DNA of 22,464 bases from CAZUNB01 sp964622235 (lineage in GTDB: Bacteria; Patescibacteriota; Saccharimonadia; Saccharimonadales; JAGPDM01). Below, one piece after another: positions 8,188 to 14,331 of the stretch. The notes beneath the pieces were generated by a model. It was not told the origin of the DNA, did no database searches, and worked only from the letters and a program-made list of their open reading frames with translations. The position numbers and the translations under genes were made by a program. The stretch covers positions 1-22,464 of the forward strand of contig CAZUNB010000017.1 of the NCBI GenBank assembly GCA_964622235.1, written 5' to 3'. Position 1 is the first letter of the stretch; every line of letters begins with the position of its first letter.

Positions 8188-9239
8188 AAATTCTTCTTAT
8201 CTCACCGTCGTATCCTCCTGTTGTCTGTGGTGTTGGAGACTACGCTAGTAACCTTGCTTATTCTTTAAAAGAATCAAGCATTGAGGTTGAGGTGTGCTCT
8301 TCTTCGTCCGACAGCGAATTAGTGCTAGAGTCGTGGTCGGTATTATCGCTTTCAAGGATAGTCAGATTCGTAAAAGCAAGTAAAGCTGATATTGTTCATT
8401 TTCAACACCCAACAAGCATTACACCTTCTGTTGGCTTCCAGTTATTACTACCGATTGCTATACGTCTACTCACTAAAGCCTCCTGCGTAATTACTGTTCA
8501 TGAATACGAACAAAGATATTCGTGGCTTAGTCGATTACGAACTAGGCTTCTCTGTCGCTTATATAAGAACGTAATTGTCTCGACTGATTTGATGGCAGAG
8601 CTTTTGGCAACTAATAATATTGCATCATCAATTATTCCTATTGCTCACCCCTTTTCAAAACTTAAAAAGATGTCAGCAAATATAAGGTCGCTTACCAAAA
8701 CACAACAGATTGAACTGGTTTTTTTTGGATTTTTATCTGCGAACAAATCAATTGAGCCCGTAATTGATGCTGTGGCTGAGCTAAAAAATGGAAGTTTTAT
8801 GATTCGTTTAACGCTAATCAGCCCTATGGATAAAAATAACCAACAGCACACGCGGCTTCAGTCTAGGCTGAACGATGTAGGTGGATCGTGGCTGACAGAA
8901 GCGTCACTTGAGAAATCCCAGCGCCAATTGGCTTCTTCGGATATTGCGATATTTCCATTTAACGATGGTGCTTCTCCAAAAAACAGTACGCTCCTGGCCG
9001 CAATGTCGGTCGCACTCCCCGTTGTCTCAACCGGTCCTCTGGTCTCGCCGCTAAATGAAGAAGTTATCGAGTTAAGCAGCTTAGATGTGAGTGACATTGC
9101 CTTGACAATAAAAGAACTGGCCTCAGACAAAAATAGGCGGATTGAGCTGTCAGAACAAGGACAAAAACTAGTCAACGACCGTTATAATTGGGAAAATATC
9201 ACAAAGTTGCATCGCAAATTCTACCAAGCGTTAGTTTGA
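8184..9239 (+). CDS. Family 4 (GT-B) glycosyltransferase
   Basis: 351 residues. It begins MKILLISPSYPP followed by GVGDYASNLAYSL (16-28), the N-terminal glycine-rich motif of GT4 enzymes. ADIVHFQHP (around 69-77) and ITVHEY continue the N-terminal Rossmann domain, and IELVFFGFLSANKS opens the second domain. The region ASPKNSTLLAAMSVALPVVST corresponds to the donor-binding segment, but the usual E-x7-E is altered, with Lys/Asn where the first Glu is expected. The end (LVNDRYNWENITKLHRKFY) has the classic Trp-containing terminal helix. It starts at an ATGA overlap with the preceding GT2 gene and ends two bases from the convergent ligase-like gene. The altered donor motif is a caution about activity. 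Confidence 0.8.
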   Translation: MKILLISPSYPPVVCGVGDYASNLAYSLKESSIEVEVCSSSSDSELVLESWSVLSLSRIVRFVKASKADIVHFQHPTSITPSVGFQLLLPIAIRLLTKASCVITVHEYEQRYSWLSRLRTRLLCRLYKNVIVSTDLMAELLATNNIASSIIPIAHPFSKLKKMSANIRSLTKTQQIELVFFGFLSANKSIEPVIDAVAELKNGSFMIRLTLISPMDKNNQQHTRLQSRLNDVGGSWLTEASLEKSQRQLASSDIAIFPFNDGASPKNSTLLAAMSVALPVVSTGPLVSPLNEEVIELSSLDVSDIALTIKELASDKNRRIELSEQGQKLVNDRYNWENITKLHRKFYQALV

Positions 9240-9241
9240 TG

Positions 9242-10519
9242 TTACTTTTCGCTCAGCGTTCTCGATGTTGTTTGGGTAGACTCCAAGTGCAGCCCCACAA
9301 GCCAATAGGAATACCCATATTGTAGCGGTNNNNNNNNNNTGAGTGTGTGGAGGAGCATTGCCATGAGACTGAGCCCTGCCATTGCAGCCAAAAGCCAATT
9401 ACTTTTAACTAAATAGAGCTCTTTTGCAAGCAGGCACCAGCAAGCAATAAAAAGCAGCAGGCCTAAAAACCCAACTTCGACACCTATTTGAATGAAGTTA
9501 TTCTCAATAGGTACAACCGTTCCACTAAAATAAGAGGCTGGCCCGACAGCACCGAGGCCTTGCCCGAGTGGTTTTTCTATCATTGATTTCACGCCAAGTA
9601 TCGGATATCTCACGTGGTCTATAGTGCTGCTCTTTTTAAGAGCATCTTCAGGTTTTGCGTGAAACACCAGTGAAGACAGAGGCGCGTAGCTTAGACTTGC
9701 GAACACAAAAACTGATAATGCGACGAAGCTTGCTCCTGCGACGATAGCGATCCTGCCTGTTGTGAAAAAAATCTTATGAGAAATGTAGAGTTTAACGATT
9801 AAAACTACTGCTACGGCTATCATCGCAGCTCTTGACTGAGTAGAAAGAACACCGAGAATAAACACACTTGCTAGGAAAACCTTTGATAACGGGCGTCGGG
9901 TACTGAAGACCGAAGCCGCCAGACTAAGAATTAAAAAACTTGAACTCTGAAGTGGCCCATATATCGTCCCATAAAGCCTCCGTACATTGCTGCCCTTCAG
10001 AGTGGTAATATGTTCAGCATTATCCGCAAGCACCGAGAAGTTGAACAGACTAGGCAAAAGATATTGCACAAACATCGCACCGGCCACAATCAGCCCCGAA
10101 ATAATCAGCAAATCTTGAAGTTTCTTTTCTTTTAGCGGTAGTAGCCTTCCAATTATCAGCAAGGCAAAAGGAAAAATATTTACCCTGAACCCAGCAATAG
10201 CCGGCAGAGACAAAGCATCGGAAACAAGTGCTGTTATTAGCAGAGAGAACAGACCATATAGGGCAACGAATCTTACTAGACGATCTTTGTATAGCTTTTG
10301 TTTAAAGAATCTTGGCAGTAGTGCCAGGAGCACAACTGTGGCTACTATTTCCTTCCATGCACGAAGAACGGGACCGGCGCTAACGTTGGCTTCAAAAAAA
10401 GTAACCAACGGAGCGTGCAGAACTAGTCCAATAATCAAAAAAACATAAAGAGCGTATGTTAGATTACGCGTCTTTTCGGATAATAACGTGGCGATTGCGG
10501 GCTTCACCTGAGCTTTCAC
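9242..10519 (-). CDS. O-antigen ligase/polymerase-family membrane protein (interrupted by assembly gap)
   Basis: About 425 residues from GTG 10519, supported by AAGGAG exactly 6 bases upstream; this start overlaps khpB by 56 bases. Around ten hydrophobic segments are visible. Family marks are STQSRAAMIAVAV (a SxSR-type element), PLGQGLGAVGPAS, and ENNFIQIGVEVGFLGLLLF, matching the H/G-rich loop and EN-x-G-x-x-G signature of WaaL/Wzy_C proteins. Such proteins ligate finished glycan from undecaprenyl pyrophosphate to a lipid or protein, or polymerise repeat units. Ten Ns at 9330-9339 replace about four codons; the frame happens to continue to a TAA at 9242-9244, but the true gap length is unknown. 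It follows yidC and khpB and is probably cotranscribed with them, an unusual position for a glycan gene. Confidence 0.8.
   Translation of the reverse strand: MKAQVKPAIATLLSEKTRNLTYALYVFLIIGLVLHAPLVTFFEANVSAGPVLRAWKEIVATVVLLALLPRFFKQKLYKDRLVRFVALYGLFSLLITALVSDALSLPAIAGFRVNIFPFALLIIGRLLPLKEKKLQDLLIISGLIVAGAMFVQYLLPSLFNFSVLADNAEHITTLKGSNVRRLYGTIYGPLQSSSFLILSLAASVFSTRRPLSKVFLASVFILGVLSTQSRAAMIAVAVVLIVKLYISHKIFFTTGRIAIVAGASFVALSVFVFASLSYAPLSSLVFHAKPEDALKKSSTIDHVRYPILGVKSMIEKPLGQGLGAVGPASYFSGTVVPIENNFIQIGVEVGFLGLLLFIACWCLLAKELYLVKSNWLLAAMAGLSLMAMLLHTLXXXXPLQYGYSYWLVGLHLESTQTTSRTLSEK
9330..9339. other. Assembly gap (10 Ns)
   Basis: Ten undetermined bases inside the ligase-family gene. A round number of Ns usually marks a scaffolding join of unknown size, so coordinates and reading frame across it are provisional. 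Confidence 0.95.
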
Positions 10520-10922
10520 TGACCACTCCTTCAGTCTCACTAGCTTGCTGGTGAATAATTCGTCGATCAGCAGCGTTCATCGGTGCTAGCTCCATCGGTA
10601 CGCCGCTTGCTGCAACTGCTTCGGCCCATTGCTTTGCTTGAGCCGCTAGGCGTTCTTGGCGCTGTTTTTTATAATCTGCTACGTCAACAGTAACTCGTCC
10701 GGCATCAGGGAACTTGGCGCTAAAGGCCATCGATACAAGTAGCTGAAGTGATCGTAATGTATCGCCACCCTGTCCGATAAGAAACCCGTTCAGCTCGCTC
10801 GACGGCACGTGCAAGACGGTGTAATCACCATCTGTCGTAATCTCAACCTCAACGTTGAGCCCAAAAAAACTGATTAGGTTCTCTAAAAGCTCTTTGGCGT
10901 AAGCTTGCTGTTCTTCGCTCAT
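10464..10922 (-). CDS. khpB: KhpB/Jag RNA-binding protein (KH plus R3H)
   Basis: 152 residues. A KH domain spans about 30-82 with the GxxG loop at 50-53 (LIGQGGDTLRSLQ), and an R3H domain spans about 85-150 with ADRRIIHQQ carrying the Arg120-x3-His124 pair and NRHVIIRK near the end. The N-terminal Jag_N domain of longer homologues is absent, leaving only the RNA-binding core. KhpB/Jag/EloR binds RNA and influences cell elongation and division in firmicutes; a similar role here is an inference. It overlaps yidC by 4 bases (ATGA), the widespread yidC-jag arrangement. Confidence 0.9.
   Translation of the reverse strand: MSEEQQAYAKELLENLISFFGLNVEVEITTDGDYTVLHVPSSELNGFLIGQGGDTLRSLQLLVSMAFSAKFPDAGRVTVDVADYKKQRQERLAAQAKQWAEAVAASGVPMELAPMNAADRRIIHQQASETEGVVSESSGEARNRHVIIRKDA
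10526..10531 (-). promoter_or_regulatory. Ribosome binding site for the ligase-family gene within khpB
   Basis: AAGGAG on the minus strand, 6 bases before GTG 10519. It lies inside the khpB coding region and decides the start against the in-frame GTG at 10540. Confidence 0.6.
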
Positions 10923-11842
10923 GACTTGTTGCCCTTTCTAGTTTTGCTAGTAGCTGATTTTTTCTTACGAGGAGTGGTCTTGGCTTTAGTCGCACCACCG
11001 GTGCTAATGGTTCGCACGGTTACATCAGAGTTGGCCATTTCAGAAACATCCTGCTGTAGGATCATGCGCTGCTGAATGGTGGCAATAATGCTGCTGGCCG
11101 CCCAATACAGGCTAAGCGCGATCGGCAGAGTTGAACCGATAAATAACGTGACTGCAGGGAATAGATAGATCATTCCACTCGACATAGCAGCTGCTTGCTC
11201 TGCGCCGTCAGTTTTCTTACCGTCTTTAGCGTCACGGAGTACATCACGTAGGCTTTTGCTGGTTCCTTGTGAAGCCATCAAGGTTTTTGACTGCAAGAAC
11301 TGCCCAACGGCTGCTAAAACTACAATAGGTACGCCCTGCCAATAAATCCCGCCTTGGCTATGTCGGATAGTTTCACTCAGGTCAATAATACCTAGAAAAC
11401 TTGGGTGGAATTGACTTGGGTTTTTGACGATGTCGGCTACGTAGGGAATTGACTGGACGAAACCGTAGGTCAGATCATCGAAGCTTTCTCCGCCGATAAT
11501 TGCTCGCAAAACGGCATAGAGTGCAATCAGAATAGGAATCTGGATAATCATCACTCCTATGCTGCCGAGAGGATTGACACCGCGCTCTTTGTATAGCTCC
11601 ATCATCAGCTCAGCTTCTTTTTGCTTGTCACCTTTGACTCGTTTTTTAATCTTGGCAATCTCAGGTTGGAGGGATTTCATGGCGCGCTGCTGGTGAAGCT
11701 GTTTTTTCAAAAGAGGCCAAAGCAATAATCGGATGAGCAGCGTGGTGATAATTATAGTAATACCAAAGTCGTGCCCAGGGATAAAGGCGAATATCAAAAC
11801 CATCAGGTTAAATAGTGGTTGCGTTAGAATTGCTCGAAACAA
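10919..11842 (-). CDS. yidC: Membrane protein insertase YidC/Oxa1
   Basis: 307 residues, similar to Gram-positive-type YidC with no large periplasmic domain. TM segments fall at about 10-45 (with the hydrophilic-groove arginine in LLIRLLLWPL), IGVMIIQIPILIALYAVL near 100, a segment near GVPIVVLAAVGQFL, and two near 225-265. Between the first two lies the charged coiled hairpin (QPEIAKIKKRVKGDKQKEAELM) typical of the family. The tail is strongly basic and assists ribosome binding in homologues. It starts with TTG at 11842, with AAGGAG 6 bases upstream. A minus-strand extended -10 (TGGTACAAT) lies at 11889-11894 between rnpA and this gene. yidD, commonly found here, is absent. Confidence 0.92.
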   Translation of the reverse strand: MFRAILTQPLFNLMVLIFAFIPGHDFGITIIITTLLIRLLLWPLLKKQLHQQRAMKSLQPEIAKIKKRVKGDKQKEAELMMELYKERGVNPLGSIGVMIIQIPILIALYAVLRAIIGGESFDDLTYGFVQSIPYVADIVKNPSQFHPSFLGIIDLSETIRHSQGGIYWQGVPIVVLAAVGQFLQSKTLMASQGTSKSLRDVLRDAKDGKKTDGAEQAAAMSSGMIYLFPAVTLFIGSTLPIALSLYWAASSIIATIQQRMILQQDVSEMANSDVTVRTISTGGATKAKTTPRKKKSATSKTRKGNKS

Positions 11843-11848
11843 AAACGA

Positions 11849-11854
11849 CTCCTT
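11849..11854 (-). promoter_or_regulatory. Strong ribosome binding site for yidC TTG start
   Basis: AAGGAG on the minus strand, 6 bases before TTG 11842. It makes the unusual TTG initiation credible. Confidence 0.65.
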
Positions 11855-11888
11855 TTCTCTAGTCTAATAGTTACGAAAGCCAGCTAGT

Positions 11889-11894
11889 ATTGTA
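11889..11894 (-). promoter_or_regulatory. Putative yidC operon promoter (-10)
   Basis: TACAAT on the minus strand preceded by TGG (extended -10). No convincing -35 is seen. It would give a leader of about 40 bases ending in the AAGGAG site, unlike the leaderless promoters elsewhere in the window. Confidence 0.4.
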
Positions 11895-11935
11895 CCACAT
11901 TTTCTAGCGTATAATCGTCAGCCAATTGATATGGC

Positions 11936-12280
11936 TTATTGATTAGATTTCAGTCTAATGGCTGAACGTTCAACTAGCTCCACGATACTTTCGATGCTCA
12001 CTTCCAATAACTCCGGATCACGAACAAAGATAATTAGCTGTAAGCCCCTTGGCAACCGATCGAATGAATGTGCATACACAGCAAAAAGCCTACGACGAAT
12101 ACGATTACGCTTAACGGCACTTTTGAAGATTTTTTTACTGACAACAACCGCTAAGCGGGTTGGTTGACTCGGTTTAATAATAAAACGCAGGTCTAATCCA
12201 TCAATCTTCATTCTTTTTGAGCTACGTAGGAGAGCCTGGACGTTTTTACGTCCATGGAAGCGATGACGAGAAGCAAGCAT
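11936..12280 (-). CDS. rnpA: Ribonuclease P protein component
   Basis: 114 residues, normal for RnpA. The RNA-binding signature KSAVKRNRIRRRLFAVYA is present near 53-70 and the protein is strongly basic; it begins with the usual RHRFHGRKNV segment. It assists the RNase P RNA in 5' maturation of tRNA precursors. It starts 10 bases after the rpmH stop, the near-universal rpmH-rnpA pairing. No Shine-Dalgarno is obvious, so translation may be coupled to rpmH. A 5-bp inverted repeat (AGCCA/TGGCT) just after the stop is too weak to call a terminator. Confidence 0.95.
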   Translation of the reverse strand: MLASRHRFHGRKNVQALLRSSKRMKIDGLDLRFIIKPSQPTRLAVVVSKKIFKSAVKRNRIRRRLFAVYAHSFDRLPRGLQLIIFVRDPELLEVSIESIVELVERSAIRLKSNQ

Positions 12281-12290
12281 TGCTTGGTCT

Positions 12291-12428
12291 TTAGTGGCTG
12301 AGCCGCTTGCGACCTTTTTCGCGGCGGTTCTTCAAAATGGTTCGACCGGCCTTGCTACTCATTCGCTTCATAAAGCCGTGTTCGCGCTTTTTTCTGCGTA
12401 CTTTTGGTTGATATGTTCTCTTTGGCAT
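12291..12428 (-). CDS. rpmH: Ribosomal protein bL34
   Basis: 45 residues, very basic, beginning MPKRTYQPKVRRKKREHGFM and ending KGRKRLSH, which matches bL34 over its whole length. The RTYQP start, HGFMKRM and the GRxxLxxRRxKGRKxL end are the conserved parts. It is a component of the large ribosomal subunit. The ATG at 12428 follows a TATAAT by 8 bases, so the message is probably leaderless. rpmH-rnpA facing away from dnaA is the standard origin layout. Confidence 0.97.
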   Translation of the reverse strand: MPKRTYQPKVRRKKREHGFMKRMSSKAGRTILKNRREKGRKRLSH

Positions 12429-12436
12429 AGTCGGCA

Positions 12437-12466
12437 ATTATAGCAGTTGGTTACCGTCTAAGTCAA
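12437..12466 (-). promoter_or_regulatory. rpmH promoter, near-consensus and leaderless
   Basis: Minus strand: -35 TTGACT (12466-12461), 18-base spacer, -10 TATAAT (12442-12437), then 8 bases to the ATG of rpmH. A start about 7 bases after the -10 puts the mRNA end at or next to the ATG. This is the clearest sigma-70-type promoter in the window. Confidence 0.75.
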
Positions 12467-12512
12467 CAACAGCAATTTTCTTAAACTGCAAGGTTGTTGG
12501 TTTACCAAATTG

Positions 12513-12639
12513 TTATCCACTTTAGCGTTGTGATTATCCACAGCTCTACATCTGTTGTTTTTGAAAATGTGGAAAACTCACCTCAAGAGCCTTGGAATAA
12601 TGCCGAACTATTTTATAGACTGCTCATGGTTGTGGATAA
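12513..12639. promoter_or_regulatory. DnaA-box cluster upstream of dnaA (part of oriC)
   Basis: Four boxes: TTATCCACT at 12513-12521 (one mismatch), TTATCCACA at 12534-12542 (perfect), TGTGGAAAA at 12568-12576 (reverse; one mismatch) and TGTGGATAA at 12631-12639 (perfect, reverse). They fill the non-coding space between rpmH and the chosen dnaA start. The last one overlaps the -35 of the dnaA promoter, suggesting autoregulation by DnaA. Confidence 0.75.
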
Positions 12640-12659
12640 ACGACATGTCCGCGTATACT
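12630..12659 (+). promoter_or_regulatory. dnaA promoter, overlapped by a DnaA box
   Basis: -35-like TTGTGG (12630-12635), 18-base spacer, -10 TATACT (12654-12659), then 9 bases to the ATG at 12669. The consensus DnaA box at 12631-12639 covers the -35. An ATG at 12645 lies inside the spacer, so a transcript from this promoter could not use it. Confidence 0.55.
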
Positions 12660-12668
12660 GAGCAGTAC

Positions 12669-14039
12669 ATGTTGGAGGGAAAATCTACACAATCGGTCTG
12701 GAGTGCTGTGCTTGGTGAGCTTGAAGTTGGCCTGAGCGACGGTACTTTCAACGCTTGGTTTAAGTCGACCAGCCTACTTAGCGTCGAAGATTCTGTGGCG
12801 ACTATTGGCGTGATTAATGTTTTCGCCAAGAAGCAACTCGAAGAGAAATTCAGTGATACGCTCCTGCGAGCACTACGCCAGCACAACCTTGATGTCGATT
12901 CGATTGTTTACAAGATAACTTCAGTTTCGTCTGAGCCAAGCACTGAAGGATTGTTCGACGTCGCTGACCAGCCAAGTGTTAATTCCCCTCGTCGATCGAA
13001 ATCACGAACAAGTATCGACAAAAATGCCTCTGGGCTTAACCCCCGTTATACTTTCGAAAGTTTTATTGTCGGTGGCGGCAACGAGCTAGCTCATGCTGCT
13101 TGCCAGGCAGTTGCGCGTGATCCAGGTGGAAAATATAACCCATTATTTATTTATGGCGACGTAGGGCTCGGTAAAACCCACCTAATGCAGGCTGTGGGTA
13201 ATGAGATAGCCAGGCGTGATCCAAGCAAAGAGATTTTATATACGACCTCAGAAAAATTTATTAACGAGTTCGTTGATAGTATTCGTTTTAAAAGAATCTT
13301 CTCGAAGAAATATCGAACGGCCGACGTGCTGATTGTTGATGACATGCAGTTTATCGCCGGAAAAGAAAAGACCCAGATTGAGTTCTTTCACACCTTTAAC
13401 GACCTTCATCAAACTAATAAACAGATTATTCTCAGTAGTGATCGCGCTCCACGATCTATCCCAACCCTAGAAGACCGACTGCGCAGTCGGTTTGAATGGG
13501 GCATGACTATTGATATTCAGGCACCTGACCTCGAGACTCGGTTAGCTATTTTACAGGTCAAGGCTGCCGATGCTGGCGTGGCCCTACCGAATGAAACAGC
13601 GGAATACCTAGCAGCTCGTCAGTCAGAAAACGTACGCGAATTAGAGGGAACTCTCAACCAGTTTTTAGCACAAGCGGAACTGCTTAACAGAGAGCCAAGC
13701 CTAGAGTTAGCTGAGCAGATTTTTGCTGACAGCCTACCCCCACGTCGTCGTCTGACCGCTAAAACAGTCGTGGAACAAGCAGCACGCTATTTCCAGATTG
13801 ATTCGAAATTAATCCTCGGTAGTACTCGTAAAAAAGAAGTCGTGCTCCCCCGACAAGTAGCGATGTATCTACTGCGTTCAGAGCTCCATTTTAGCTTCCC
13901 TCAGGTCGCTGAAGCGCTTGGTCGTAAGGATCACACGACAGCCATGCATAGTGTTAGTAAGATTGAACGACAACTTGGTGAACAAGCCAGTTTGCGAGTA
14001 CAAGTAAATGAACTTAAAGAGCTTTTATATGCCCGATAA
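12669..14039 (+). CDS. dnaA: Chromosomal replication initiator DnaA
   Basis: 456 residues from the ATG at 12669, chosen because domain I (VWSAVLGELEVGLSDGTFNAWF, beginning at residue 10) starts close to it and a -10 lies 9 bases upstream; in-frame ATGs at 12645 and 12555 would add residues encoded by the DnaA-box/promoter region. Domain II is a short variable linker (about 88-122). AAA+ domain III: Walker A GDVGLGKTH (163-171), Walker B LIVDD (221-225), sensor SSDR (256-259), and LRSRFEWG with the box VII arginines. Domain IV ends with the DNA-binding signature GRKDHTTAMHSV. It binds DnaA boxes on both sides of its own gene and opens the origin. The stop is followed by the second box cluster and dnaN. 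Confidence 0.96.
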   Translation: MLEGKSTQSVWSAVLGELEVGLSDGTFNAWFKSTSLLSVEDSVATIGVINVFAKKQLEEKFSDTLLRALRQHNLDVDSIVYKITSVSSEPSTEGLFDVADQPSVNSPRRSKSRTSIDKNASGLNPRYTFESFIVGGGNELAHAACQAVARDPGGKYNPLFIYGDVGLGKTHLMQAVGNEIARRDPSKEILYTTSEKFINEFVDSIRFKRIFSKKYRTADVLIVDDMQFIAGKEKTQIEFFHTFNDLHQTNKQIILSSDRAPRSIPTLEDRLRSRFEWGMTIDIQAPDLETRLAILQVKAADAGVALPNETAEYLAARQSENVRELEGTLNQFLAQAELLNREPSLELAEQIFADSLPPRRRLTAKTVVEQAARYFQIDSKLILGSTRKKEVVLPRQVAMYLLRSELHFSFPQVAEALGRKDHTTAMHSVSKIERQLGEQASLRVQVNELKELLYAR

Positions 14040-14331
14040 TCTTTCCACTATGCCTGTGGGTAAGCTGGTTATAAACCTGTGTGCTTTACGTGGACAGGAA
14101 AAATCGCCTGTGGGTAAGCTAGGGTTTTACACCGGTTCTACACAAAAAGATAGATTTTACCCACATACTTACACACAATCCTTTTTTAGTTATTTCAGTC
14201 GAGAAAACCATAAATTATACACACAATCCACAGGCCTTATTACTGTTACTTCTACTTATATTAATAAATTAATAATTAGGGATGTCCATAAAACTTTGGC
14301 ATACTAGCACTAGATCGAGGAGGTCAGTTAC
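14040..14331. promoter_or_regulatory. dnaA-dnaN intergenic region, probable core oriC
   Basis: 292 bases without a credible gene. Box-like sequences: TGTGGGTAA at 14055-14063 and 14109-14117, TTACCCACA at 14157-14165, TTACACACA at 14169-14177, TTATACACA at 14215-14223 (fits TTATNCACA), and a degenerate box ending near 14232. They are followed by an AT-rich stretch (about 14240-14280) that could be the unwinding element. Downstream are an extended -10-like TGGCATACT (about 14297-14305) and the dnaN ribosome binding site GAGGAGG (14317-14323). Confidence 0.75.
14052..14120. repeat. 15-bp perfect direct repeat carrying DnaA-box variants
   Basis: GCCTGTGGGTAAGCT occurs at 14052-14066 and 14106-14120, 54 bases apart (about five helical turns). 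Each copy contains TGTGGGTAA, a DnaA-box variant with one change from TGTGGATAA. The regular spacing and conserved flanks suggest initiator-binding iterons. Confidence 0.7.

Noticed and set aside
358..10519. Teichoic-acid (TagGH) rather than polysaccharide exporter
   Set aside because: The ATPase has a C-terminal carbohydrate-binding-like domain of the Wzt type and the neighbours are glycosyltransferases and amino-sugar enzymes, with no TagB/TagF-like polymerases.
11922..11938. Inverted repeat AGCCA/TGGCT after rnpA as a terminator
   Set aside because: Five base pairs with a 7-base loop and no T-tract on the minus strand.
12555..12668. N-terminal extension of dnaA (starts at 12555 or 12645)
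   Set aside because: It would encode the DnaA boxes and promoter, and its residues do not resemble DnaA domain I, which begins just after ATG 12669.
14008..14307. 99-codon plus-strand frame between dnaA and dnaN
   Set aside because: It overlaps the dnaA end and is made of DnaA-box repeats and AT-rich DNA; it has no ribosome site or protein-like composition.
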